Below are positions 5,993 to 13,442 of a stretch of 13,922 nucleotides of DNA, piece by piece. Source of the stretch: Deltaproteobacteria bacterium (lineage in GTDB: Bacteria > Bdellovibrionota > UBA1018); contig JACQAU010000103.1 in NCBI GenBank assembly GCA_016194835.1, positions 1-13,922 of the forward strand, written 5' to 3'. Every line of letters starts with the position of its first letter. The stretch's first letter is position 1. Both the position numbers and the translations under genes were made by a program. The notes under the pieces were generated by a model. The model saw only the letters and a program-made list of their open reading frames with translations. It did not search any database and had not been told where the DNA came from.

Positions 5993-6050
5993 TCAAAGTC
6001 CGTAACATAGAAATTTTAATGTAGAAAATGTTATAATTTTTGAGTAATGT
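5934..6050 (-). repeat. Repeat H, copy 2
   Basis: Ungapped match to 2641-2757. It covers codons 1-20 of the chimeric frame and its upstream side, and ends 6 nt before the GTG of the divergent DUF4160 gene. The ATG of copy 1 is ATA here. Confidence 0.9.
6029..6037 (+). promoter_or_regulatory. Extended -10 promoter of the DUF4160/DUF2442 pair
   Basis: TGTTATAAT is a perfect extended -10 (TG-n-TATAAT). No good -35 is seen near 6009-6014, as expected for extended -10 promoters. Transcription would begin near 6044, leaving about 12 nt before the GTG at 6057. The site lies inside repeat H; the same positions in copy 1 (2736-2744) read TACTCCAAT and are not promoter-like. Confidence 0.55.
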
Positions 6051-6056
6051 ATGTGA

Positions 6057-6296
6057 GTGAGTCCAACAGTATTTAAATTCAAAAGTTATCGTTTTTTCTT
6101 TTTTTCAAGGGAGGAAAAAAGAATGCATATCCATATTAGTTGTCCGGATGGAGAAGCTAAATTTTGGATCGAACCTATTGTAGCTCTTGCTGAAAATAAT
6201 GGCCTTTCATTGAAACAGTTAAAAGAAATTCAAAGGGCCGTTGAGGAAAAAAATCGTGAAATTACAGAAGCTTGGGAAAAACACTTCAGAAGTTGA
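6057..6296 (+). CDS. DUF4160 protein (toxin-antitoxin-like module)
   Basis: 79 residues. It opens MSPTVFKFKSYRFFFFSREE, then MHIHISCPDGEAKFW (23-37), and ends in a helix around RAVEEKNREITEAWEKHF. This whole layout, with the HxHV-type motif, the DGEAKFW strand and the EAW..HF tail, matches DUF4160 as I know it. The GTG at 6057 is chosen because MSPTVF is the normal family start; the ATG at 6124 would remove the first conserved block. The SD is weak and the predicted leader short. DUF4160 genes commonly sit next to DUF2442 genes, as here, and the pair has been treated as a candidate toxin-antitoxin-like unit. I cannot tell which partner would be toxic or whether either is. Confidence 0.85.
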   Translation: MSPTVFKFKSYRFFFFSREEKRMHIHISCPDGEAKFWIEPIVALAENNGLSLKQLKEIQRAVEEKNREITEAWEKHFRS

Positions 6297-6516
6297 AATT
6301 ACTCATATTTCAACTAATGGAATTTGGGTTCTGGTGAGTAATAAAGAATATTTTCTTTCCTTTCAAGATTATCCTTGGTTTAAAGATGCTAAAATATTCG
6401 AAATTCATTCTGTTACTCTCTTGCATGATCACATTTTGCATTGGTCACATCTGGATGTAGATTTAGATTTAGAATCTTTAGATTTTCCAGAAAAATATCC
6501 TTTAGTTTATAAGTAG
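6256..6516 (+). CDS. DUF2442 protein, partner of DUF4160
   Basis: 86 residues from GTG 6256. Conserved DUF2442 features are ITHISTNGIWVLV (15-27), KEYFLSFQDYPWFKDA (30-45), a strand near EIHSVTLL, LHWSHLDVDLDLESL and the closing PEKYPLVYK. GTG 6256 is preferred because GAGGA (6243-6247) lies 8 nt upstream; an in-frame TTG at 6241 is an alternative. It overlaps the DUF4160 gene by 41 bp in a different frame, so translation of the two is probably coupled. The small size, overlap and accessory location fit a two-component module, but the function is not established from the sequence. Confidence 0.83.
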   Translation: MKLQKLGKNTSEVEITHISTNGIWVLVSNKEYFLSFQDYPWFKDAKIFEIHSVTLLHDHILHWSHLDVDLDLESLDFPEKYPLVYK

Positions 6517-6563
6517 ATTTTAAAGATAGGTGTGTCTTATTGTCCCATGTTCTAGTTTATTCA

Positions 6564-6666
6564 TGGACAGGCCCTAAGTGTTATTTTTTATAATATTAAA
6601 ATTACAGTATCTAAGCACATTACTCTAGTATTATTTTTAAAATTTTCCATAGAATATCTTATGGAA
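6564..6666 (+). promoter_or_regulatory. Candidate promoter and hairpin upstream of pntAA
   Basis: TATAAT at 6589-6594 is a perfect -10; the best -35 is TGGACA at 6564-6569, at a long 19-bp spacing. Transcription would begin near 6601, giving a leader of about 126 nt. Within it TTCCATA (6645-6651) and TATGGAA (6660-6666) form a 7-bp inverted repeat that could be an operator or leader hairpin. Nothing else is recognisable between 6517 and 6726. Confidence 0.4.
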
Positions 6667-6726
6667 TATCTCGCGATCTTCGTGTAAAAATAAATTCACA
6701 TTTCAGCTCTTAAAGGAATCTATTAC

Positions 6727-7842
6727 ATGTATATGACACTTGGAGTTCCAAAAGAAACGCGTGAGGGCGAGTCGCGCGTAGCTTTGACAGTAGATTTGAT
6801 AAAAAAATATAAAAAACTAGGACTGGAAATCCTTATTGAAAAATCAGCAGGCCTTACCGCTGGCTTTTCTGACACAGACTTTCAAAAAGAAGGCTGCACC
6901 TTAGTAGACACAAATACAGCGTGGCAGTCGGATATTGTATTAAAAGTAAATCCCCCAACTCTGAGTGAAGTCTCATTAATGAAGAAAAACTCTTTGCTTA
7001 TTTCTTTCCTTGAATCACATCAAAATACTGAAGTTCTAAATAAACTTGCCCTGCATGGTGTTACAAGTTTTGCAATGGAACTCATACCTCGTATTTCGCG
7101 GGCACAAAGCATGGATGCGTTATCATCACAAGCTAATATCGCAGGCTATCGAGCTGTGATCGAAGCCGTATACCATTATAAGAGCTTTTTTCCGATGCTC
7201 ATGACTTCGGCAGGATCTGTTAAGGCTGCTAGAGTATTTATCCTAGGTGTGGGAGTTGCTGGACTCCAGGCCATTGCTACCGCAAAACGCCTCGGAGCTG
7301 TAGTCGAAGCCTACGATGTCCGCCCCGAAGTAAAAGAACAAGTCCAGTCATTAGGCGGAAAATTTTTCGAAGTAAAACTCGAAGAAAGCGGGGTAGGTGA
7401 TGGAGGCTATGCCAAAGAACTCTCTCAAACTGCAAAAGAAAAACTCCAAACTGCACTTTCACAAAGTTTAGCAAAGAGCAATATCATTATTACCACAGCC
7501 AGTGTTCCAGGCAAGAAAGCACCTATTTTGGTTTCAGAAGAAGTAGTCAAATCAATGTCTTTAGGCTCTGTTATTGTAGATTTAGCTGCCGCTACGGGTG
7601 GCAATTGCGCTCTCACAGAAGCAGGAAAAATCGTGCGAACATATGGAGTCACCATTGTTGGTATAAAAAATTTTCCGGCTCTTCTAGCACATGACGCTAG
7701 TTTGTTTTATGCTAAAAACCTATTTAATTTATTGTCACTAATGGTGCAGATAAAAGACGACAAACCAAGCCTAGTTATTGATCTAAACGACGAGATTATT
7801 TTAGCGGCAATGGTGACGCGTCATGGAGAAAGGTTAAAGTGA
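6727..7842 (+). CDS. pntAA: NAD(P) transhydrogenase subunit alpha part 1 (NAD-binding domain I)
   Basis: 371 residues, soluble NAD(H)-binding component of proton-translocating transhydrogenase, which drives NADP+ reduction by NADH with the proton gradient. VPKETREGESRVALT lies at the N-terminus, the RAQSMDALSSQANIAGYRAV signature starts at residue 125, and the Rossmann loop GVGVAG at 174 is followed by EAYDVRPEVKEQVQSLGGKF. The mobile loop region VGDGGYAKELS is present. Length is as expected for the split (three-gene) type. ATG 6727 has AAGGA 9 nt upstream; an ATG two codons later is less well placed. It is the first gene of the plus-strand bioenergetic operon. The 3' end has a 13-bp duplication that supplies both its stop codon and the next gene's SD. 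Confidence 0.97.
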   Translation: MYMTLGVPKETREGESRVALTVDLIKKYKKLGLEILIEKSAGLTAGFSDTDFQKEGCTLVDTNTAWQSDIVLKVNPPTLSEVSLMKKNSLLISFLESHQNTEVLNKLALHGVTSFAMELIPRISRAQSMDALSSQANIAGYRAVIEAVYHYKSFFPMLMTSAGSVKAARVFILGVGVAGLQAIATAKRLGAVVEAYDVRPEVKEQVQSLGGKFFEVKLEESGVGDGGYAKELSQTAKEKLQTALSQSLAKSNIIITTASVPGKKAPILVSEEVVKSMSLGSVIVDLAAATGGNCALTEAGKIVRTYGVTIVGIKNFPALLAHDASLFYAKNLFNLLSLMVQIKDDKPSLVIDLNDEIILAAMVTRHGERLK

Positions 7843-7853
7843 AAGGTTAAAAT

Positions 7854-8177
7854 ATGAGTCCAACAATGCTCGGGATCTATGTCTTTGTGCTCTCTTGTTT
7901 TGTGGGTTACCACGTAATCTGGGGAGTTACTCCGGCTTTGCACACTCCACTCATGGCTGTGACAAATGCAATTAGTGCTATCGTCATTGTGGGATCAATT
8001 TTGATAGCCGGAGTAGATCACGCAGAGTTAGGGAGTGGCTTTTCGATTTTTATAGGTTTTTTTGCTGTACTTTTAGCTTCGATTAATATTTTTGGTGGAT
8101 TTATCGTAACAAATCGTATGCTTATGATGTTTAAGAAAAAAAAAGTGAGTTTATATAATGCTAAATTTAAATCCTGA
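7854..8177 (+). CDS. pntAB: NAD(P) transhydrogenase subunit alpha part 2 (membrane)
   Basis: 107 residues with about three hydrophobic segments: an N-terminal one, one around AISAIVIVGSILIAG, and one around IFIGFFAVLLASINIFGGF. The family signature VGYHVIWGVTPALHTPLMAVTNAIS spans roughly residues 18-42. It supplies the alpha part of the inner-membrane proton channel. AAAGG at 7842-7846 sits 7 nt before ATG 7854. The gene starts 11 nt after pntAA and overlaps pntB by 20 bp. Confidence 0.96.
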   Translation: MSPTMLGIYVFVLSCFVGYHVIWGVTPALHTPLMAVTNAISAIVIVGSILIAGVDHAELGSGFSIFIGFFAVLLASINIFGGFIVTNRMLMMFKKKKVSLYNAKFKS

Positions 8178-9576
8178 TATTTTTGCAGCGATGTATCTTA
8201 TAGCTACAATATTATTTATTTTCGGTCTTAAGGGACTAAGCTCACCTAAAACGGCAGTGCGTGGCAACGTCTATGCCATGGTTGGGATGGTCATAGCTGT
8301 GATCACAACACTTTTTCACCCAGATGTAAAAAATTATACTTGGATTTTTGCAGGTATTTCTCTAGGTGCGGTCATTGGTGTTATTGTCGCTCTTAAAATT
8401 CAGATGACTGCAATGCCACAATTAGTGGCTTGCCTGCACAGTTTTGTGGGCTTGGCAGCTGTTTTAGTAGCATTTGGTACATTTATATTACATGACGCAG
8501 CCAGACAAGTAGCAGGACAACTAGAAACAGTATTATTAATTGAAATTATTATTGGCAGTATTATCGGAGCCGTAACTTTTACAGGCTCTCTCATTGCTTT
8601 TGGAAAGTTGCAGGCGATTTTAAGTTCTAATTCACTTATATTTAAAGGACAGCACCTTTTTAATTTGTTCTTGGCTTTGGTGATGCTTGTATTTTCTATA
8701 CAATTTGTTTATAGCCCAGGTGTGTTGCCGTTTATTACCGCTACTGTTATTGCTTTAGCCTTGGGTTTTTTGCTTATTTTGCCAATTGGTGGGGCTGACA
8801 TGCCCGTAGTTGTTTCGATGCTTAATTCTTATTCGGGTTGGGCGGCGGCAGCTACTGGTTTTACATTAAAAAATAATCTGCTAATTACAACTGGAGCTTT
8901 GGTAGGTAGTAGTGGTGCCATTCTTTCTTACATAATGTGTAAATCTATGAATCGATCTTTCTTTAGTGTGATTTTGGGTGGTTTTGGCGAAAACTCTGGT
9001 GGTGACTCTGGAGAAGGTTCTGCGTTATCTCAAGCTGTAAAAAAAGGAATTAAATCAGTCGCACCTGAAGATGCAGCGTTTGTTTTAGAAAATGCCTCTA
9101 AAGTTATTGTAGTTCCAGGGTACGGCATGGCTGTGGCTCAAGCCCAGCATTCATTAAAAGAGCTATATTTGTTTTTACAACAGAAGGGTGTGGATTTTAG
9201 GTTTGCTATTCACCCGGTAGCTGGCAGAATGCCTGGACACATGAATGTCCTGTTGGCAGAAGCTGAGATTCCTTACGATTCAGTACTCGAGATGGACGAA
9301 ATTAATCCCGAATTTGCCTCTACAGATGTCGCTCTAATTATTGGTGCCAATGATGTAGTCAATCCAGCGGCTAAATCTGACAAAACAAGTCCTCTCTATG
9401 GGATGCCTATTTTAGATGCGTATAAGGCAAAACAAGTTTATATGGTAAAACGATCCATGAAACCTGGCTATGCAGGTGTGGACAATGCTTTATTTTATTA
9501 TGACAATTGCGCTTTAATTTTTGGTGATGCTAAAAATGTTTGCTTGAGTTTGCTGGCGGCTTTAAATGGCACTTAA
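8158..9576 (+). CDS. pntB: NAD(P) transhydrogenase subunit beta
   Basis: 472 residues. The first ~290 are a bundle of hydrophobic segments forming the rest of the proton channel, with the usual HSFVGLAAVLVA and LPIGGADMPVVVSMLNSYSGWAAAATGF blocks. After a glycine/serine-rich linker (near GGFGENSGGDSGEGS) comes the NADP(H)-binding domain III: VVPGYGMAVAQAQ (G321), HPVAGRMPGHMNVLLAEA (H352), EMDEINPEFASTDVALIIG, GANDVVNPAA (396) and KRSMKPGYAGVDNALF. All are canonical. It starts inside pntAB with a poor SD, so coupled translation is likely. Full length for the family, with no missing key residue noticed. Confidence 0.97.
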   Translation: MLNLNPDIFAAMYLIATILFIFGLKGLSSPKTAVRGNVYAMVGMVIAVITTLFHPDVKNYTWIFAGISLGAVIGVIVALKIQMTAMPQLVACLHSFVGLAAVLVAFGTFILHDAARQVAGQLETVLLIEIIIGSIIGAVTFTGSLIAFGKLQAILSSNSLIFKGQHLFNLFLALVMLVFSIQFVYSPGVLPFITATVIALALGFLLILPIGGADMPVVVSMLNSYSGWAAAATGFTLKNNLLITTGALVGSSGAILSYIMCKSMNRSFFSVILGGFGENSGGDSGEGSALSQAVKKGIKSVAPEDAAFVLENASKVIVVPGYGMAVAQAQHSLKELYLFLQQKGVDFRFAIHPVAGRMPGHMNVLLAEAEIPYDSVLEMDEINPEFASTDVALIIGANDVVNPAAKSDKTSPLYGMPILDAYKAKQVYMVKRSMKPGYAGVDNALFYYDNCALIFGDAKNVCLSLLAALNGT

Positions 9577-9590
9577 GAAATGGAGAACAC

Positions 9591-11465
9591 ATGGAAACAC
9601 CTACTTCTCACCTTGAACAAAAGGAAGAACTGACAATGTCCGTAATTCGCTTTGCTGGAGATTCTGGTGACGGAATGCAACTGGCCGGGGATCTGTTTAC
9701 ATCAACAGCCGCAATGATGGGAGAAAACGTTGCTACACTGCCGGATTATCCTGCCGAGATTCGTGCACCACAGGGCACAGTGGCTGGTGTTTCTGGTTTT
9801 CAGATTTGTTTTGGATCCGATGAAATTTATACTCCAGGTGATTTCTTAGATGTCTTGGTTGCCATGAATCCTCCGGCACTCAAAGTGAACCTTTCCATTG
9901 TAAAAAAAGGGGGAGTGATTTTAGTGAACGAAGATTCATTTAGTGCAAAAAATCTCGAAAAAGCTGGTATGCCATCTAATCCTCTGTTGGACCAAAGCCT
10001 GAAAGATTATGACGTGTATAAAATCCCAATACAAACAATTACTAAAAATGCCTTAGCTGGATTAATAAGCTTAAGTCCAAAACAAGTCGACCAATGCAAA
10101 AATCTCACTGCCTTGGGATTGACTTATAGGCTTTTTAATCGAAAAAAAGAATATACTTTAAAATGGCTTGAGCGAAAATTTAAGTCCAAGCCAGAAATCC
10201 TACAAGCAAATAAAATAGCTTTCGAAGCAGGTTGGGAATATGGCGAGCATGGAGTATTTAAAAAGACATACACTCAGGTCAAACAACAAAGCATACAAGC
10301 CGGTACTTATAGACAAATCACAGGAAATATAGCTGCAGCCTTAGGACTTGTCGCGGCATCTCGTGCTAGTCGCGTGCCATTATTTTTGGGGAGTTACCCC
10401 ATCACACCTGCTACAGATATTTTGCAAGAGCTAAGTCGCTACAAGGAGTGTGTCACTGTTTTTCAAGCAGAAGACGAGATTGCAGCAATTGGTGCCGCAC
10501 TGGGTGCGTCATATGGAGGATCCTTGGCAGCAACAACCACATCGGGTCCTGGATTTTCGTTAAAGAGTGAGTTTATTAATCTAGCTGTGATTTCTGAGCT
10601 TCCTATGGTGATAGTAAACGTACAAAGAGTAGGGCCTTCGACTGGATTGCCTACCAAAACAGAACAGGCCGATCTTTTTCAAGCACTTTGGGGTAGGCAC
10701 GGAGAGTCTCCAGTAGTTGTTATGGCTGCTCAATCACCCAAAGACTGTTTTTATACATTATATGAAGCTTCGCGAGTTGCACTTCGTTACATGACTCCAG
10801 TGATTGTTTTGAGTGATGGCTTAATTGGCAATGGCTCTGAGGTTTGGAAAATTCCCGCAGAAAATGAACTGCCAGAAATAAAAGTTTCGTACAGAACACA
10901 GACAGAAGGTTTTCTGCCATATGATAGAGATCACGAAACTCTGGCAAGACCTTGGGCAATTCCTGGTACTCCAGGACTTGAACATCGCATTGGGGGTTTA
11001 GAAAAAGAAGACCGCTCAGGCAAAGTTAGTCATGCACCACTAAACCATGAAAAAATGGTCAAACTCCGTGCTGAAAAAGTAGCCAGAGTTGCTTCGGAGA
11101 TCAAGCCACTAGAGGTTTTTGGTGATCCGAAAGCCAAACTTCTTGTTTTAGGTTGGGGCAGTACTTATGGAGTGATTAGGCAAGCAGTGCAAAAGCTTTT
11201 AAAGGCGGGGTATCAGGTTGCGTGTTTACATCTCAGATATCTGAATCCTTTACCGAATGATTTAAAAGAAACACTAGAGAAATTTCCAAAGGTTTTAGTA
11301 CCAGAAAACAATATGGGCCAGCTCTGGTATAAACTCAGGGCAGAGTATTTGATAGATATTGAAAAACTTAATAAAGTTCAGGGACAGCCTTTCTGTGTAG
11401 ATGAAGTCGAACACAAGGTAAAAGAAATGCTAGCCAACCCGGGAGTAAAATATGCCAATAAATAA
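9591..11465 (+). CDS. korA: 2-oxoglutarate:ferredoxin oxidoreductase, fused gamma-alpha subunit
   Basis: 624 residues from ATG 9591 (GGAG at 9582-9585), better than an upstream in-frame TTG at 9540 that lies inside pntB. The gamma domain is N-terminal (about 16-190), with FAGDSGDGMQLAGDLF and DYPAEIRAPQGTVAGVSGFQ. The alpha domain (about 240-600) has GSYPITPATDILQELS (267 on), QAEDEIAAIGAALGASYGG, TTTSGPGFSLKSEF (315-328) and VQRVGPSTGLPTKTEQADL. This is the two-subunit KorAB architecture, without separate gamma or ferredoxin-like delta genes. With KorB it converts 2-oxoglutarate and CoA to succinyl-CoA, CO2 and reduced ferredoxin, or the reverse. The 2-oxoglutarate substrate is assigned by similarity; another 2-oxoacid cannot be excluded. 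It begins 14 nt after pntB and overlaps korB by 14 bp. Confidence 0.93.
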   Translation: METPTSHLEQKEELTMSVIRFAGDSGDGMQLAGDLFTSTAAMMGENVATLPDYPAEIRAPQGTVAGVSGFQICFGSDEIYTPGDFLDVLVAMNPPALKVNLSIVKKGGVILVNEDSFSAKNLEKAGMPSNPLLDQSLKDYDVYKIPIQTITKNALAGLISLSPKQVDQCKNLTALGLTYRLFNRKKEYTLKWLERKFKSKPEILQANKIAFEAGWEYGEHGVFKKTYTQVKQQSIQAGTYRQITGNIAAALGLVAASRASRVPLFLGSYPITPATDILQELSRYKECVTVFQAEDEIAAIGAALGASYGGSLAATTTSGPGFSLKSEFINLAVISELPMVIVNVQRVGPSTGLPTKTEQADLFQALWGRHGESPVVVMAAQSPKDCFYTLYEASRVALRYMTPVIVLSDGLIGNGSEVWKIPAENELPEIKVSYRTQTEGFLPYDRDHETLARPWAIPGTPGLEHRIGGLEKEDRSGKVSHAPLNHEKMVKLRAEKVARVASEIKPLEVFGDPKAKLLVLGWGSTYGVIRQAVQKLLKAGYQVACLHLRYLNPLPNDLKETLEKFPKVLVPENNMGQLWYKLRAEYLIDIEKLNKVQGQPFCVDEVEHKVKEMLANPGVKYANK

Positions 11466-12510
11466 GCCACCAACAAATAAGCCAATAGATCAGGCAAACA
11501 CAAAACTAACTAGAAAAGATTTTTTAAGTAATGTTGACCCAAGGTGGTGTTTGGGTTGTGGTTGCTATAGTATTTTTGGATCACTAACACGCGTGTTTCC
11601 GGAGCTTGGAATACCTAAAGAAAAGTTTGCAATTATTTCAGGCATCGGGTGCTCTTCGAGATTGCCTTATTATTCTAGTGCATATGGGTTTCATACTATT
11701 CACGGCAGAGCTGCTACGGTAGCATTTGGATTAAAGAGAATGAGACCTGATCTTTCGGTTTGGGTCATGACTGGTGATGGTGACGCACTTTCGATTGGAG
11801 GAAATCATTTTATCCATCTTATGCGTAGAAATGCGGATATTAAGGTTATTTTGTTTAATAATCAAATTTATGGATTAACAAAGGGACAGACCTCGCCAAC
11901 CTCGGCTTTAGGAGTAAAGACTAAAACTACGCCATATGGTTCGATTGATTCGCCACTGAATCCATTAGCTCTAGCTATTGCAGCAGGTGCTACGTTTGCG
12001 GCTCGTGTTACAGATGCGGATCCTGAGCTTTTATATGAAGCTATTTTGGGTGCTGCAAAACACCATGGAGTAGCGTTTGTCGAAGTGATGTTAAATTGTG
12101 TTATTTTCAATGACGGGGCTTTTGATTCGATCATTGATAAAAACTTAAAAGCAGACACTACGATCAGGCTCAAACATGGAGAGCCCTTGGCGTTTGGCAA
12201 GGAAAGAAATAAAGGCATTCATATTGGTCTGAGTGGTCCAGAAATAGTCGATGGCGGTGATAAAACAAGGGCTATTGCTACACATGATGTGCATTTGCCT
12301 GATGCTTCGAGAGCTTATGCTTTGGCTCTTATGAGTCTGCCAAATACTCCAGTTCCAGTTGGGATTTTTAGACAAGTACAGAAAACTGTGTATGCAGAAG
12401 GAATAGAAAGTAAGGTGCCAAGTCAATCAGAGCTTGAACGCTTATTGAAGGGCCAGAGTGCTTGGGTGAGAGAACAAAACGGTAGCTTGCGTAGCTTAGA
12501 AAGTGATTAA
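11452..12510 (+). CDS. korB: 2-oxoglutarate:ferredoxin oxidoreductase, beta (TPP) subunit
   Basis: 352 residues, catalytic partner of KorA. [4Fe-4S] ligands are predicted at C33 and C36 (WCLGCGCYS), C67 (GIGCSSRLPYY) and C216 (MLNCVIFNDGAF); this spacing agrees closely with the four cysteines of characterised archaeal 2-oxoacid:ferredoxin oxidoreductases. The thiamine-diphosphate motif runs from TGDGDALSIGGNHFIHLMRR (107-126) to NNQIYGLTKGQTSPTS (136-151). A 20-residue polar N-terminal extension rich in N, P and K precedes the conserved start. The gene overlaps korA by 14 bp and lies 6 nt upstream of nuoA, so it appears to be in the same operon as complex I. Confidence 0.94.
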   Translation: MPINKPPTNKPIDQANTKLTRKDFLSNVDPRWCLGCGCYSIFGSLTRVFPELGIPKEKFAIISGIGCSSRLPYYSSAYGFHTIHGRAATVAFGLKRMRPDLSVWVMTGDGDALSIGGNHFIHLMRRNADIKVILFNNQIYGLTKGQTSPTSALGVKTKTTPYGSIDSPLNPLALAIAAGATFAARVTDADPELLYEAILGAAKHHGVAFVEVMLNCVIFNDGAFDSIIDKNLKADTTIRLKHGEPLAFGKERNKGIHIGLSGPEIVDGGDKTRAIATHDVHLPDASRAYALALMSLPNTPVPVGIFRQVQKTVYAEGIESKVPSQSELERLLKGQSAWVREQNGSLRSLESD

Positions 12511-12516
12511 AGTTTA

Positions 12517-12867
12517 ATGGATTATGTTGTTGTTTTCTTTGTGTTTTGTCTAGCGTTTGTTTTTGTATTTGGTGGGCTTTTTGTGTCTCATATATTGGCT
12601 CCCCAAAAACCAAATGCTATAAAAAATTCACCATATGAGTGTGGTGAAAAAACAATTGGGTCGTCTTGGATACCGTTTAATGTCGGTTACTATTTATTTG
12701 CTCTTTTATTTTTAGTTTTTGATGTCGAAGCTGCGTTTTTATACCCATGGGCATGTGTGTTTCGAGAACTGGGGTGGTCTGGATTTATCGAAGTTTCACT
12801 ATTTGCTTTTATTTTACTAGCTGCACTTATCTATGCATGGAAAAAGGGAGTATTGGAATGGGTGTAA
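12517..12867 (+). CDS. nuoA: NADH-quinone oxidoreductase subunit A
   Basis: 116 residues, three hydrophobic segments. Conserved core: SHILAPQKPNAIKNSPYECG (24-43) with the loop cysteine of PYECG, then FNVGYYLFALLFLVFDVEAAFLYPWA (about 54-79), the signature of this small membrane subunit next to the quinone pocket of complex I. ATG 12517 follows the korB stop by 6 nt with no clear SD, so reinitiation or coupling to korB is likely. Overlaps nuoB by 10 bp. Confidence 0.97.
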   Translation: MDYVVVFFVFCLAFVFVFGGLFVSHILAPQKPNAIKNSPYECGEKTIGSSWIPFNVGYYLFALLFLVFDVEAAFLYPWACVFRELGWSGFIEVSLFAFILLAALIYAWKKGVLEWV

Positions 12868-13442
12868 GAAAAGAAGAGAGTGGTGGTGGTGATGGTATTT
12901 TTCTTACAACCCTAGCTCAAATTATGAACTGGGCTAGGTCTAATAGTCTTTGGCCTTTGACTTTCGGAACCAGTTGTTGCGCAATCGAAATGATGATGGC
13001 TACGGGTGCTTCCCGGCATGACTTGGCTCGTTTTGGAGCCGAGGTGGCCAGACCTTCGCCCCGACAAGCTGATTTATTAGTCATTGCTGGAACGATAGTA
13101 AAAAAAATGGCACCAAGACTTAAAATTCTTTATGAACAAATGGCAGAACCCAAGTATGTAATTGCAACTGGATCGTGTGCGATTTCAGGTGGACCGTTTG
13201 TTTATCACTCTTATACGACAATTAGAGGAGTAGACGAAATCATTCCTGTTGATGTCTACGTTCCAGGATGCCCCCCACGGCCTGAAGGTTTTTTTTATGG
13301 TCTTCTGACTCTTCAAAAACTAATTCGTGGTGGCAGTATAGATCCGAGTGTGAGAAAAAAACCTGTGATTGCCGCACTTCCGCCTGGTGTAAGTGAGAGC
13401 GATATTAAAAGAGAACTTTTAACCTTACTTGAGTCTAAATGA
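12858..13442 (+). CDS. nuoB: NADH-quinone oxidoreductase subunit B
   Basis: 194 residues from ATG 12858 (GGGAG at 12846-12850), which gives the family-typical start; the longer in-frame extension reads through nuoA in another frame. Ligands of the terminal cluster N2 are visible: C40-C41 (TSCCAIEMM), C107 (TGSCAISGG) and C138 (VPGCPPRPEG). Other signatures are ARFGAEVARPSPRQADLLVIAGT and VDVYVPGCPP. This peripheral-arm subunit passes electrons from N2 to quinone. It has a short N-terminus with a Gly run (SGGGDG). The stop overlaps the nuoC start as ATGA. Confidence 0.97.
   Translation: MGVRKEESGGGDGIFLTTLAQIMNWARSNSLWPLTFGTSCCAIEMMMATGASRHDLARFGAEVARPSPRQADLLVIAGTIVKKMAPRLKILYEQMAEPKYVIATGSCAISGGPFVYHSYTTIRGVDEIIPVDVYVPGCPPRPEGFFYGLLTLQKLIRGGSIDPSVRKKPVIAALPPGVSESDIKRELLTLLESK

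Noticed and set aside
9540..9590. Upstream TTG start for korA adding 17 residues
   Set aside because: It lies inside the 3' end of pntB, lacks an SD, and the added residues are not part of the family; ATG 9591 has GGAG in place.
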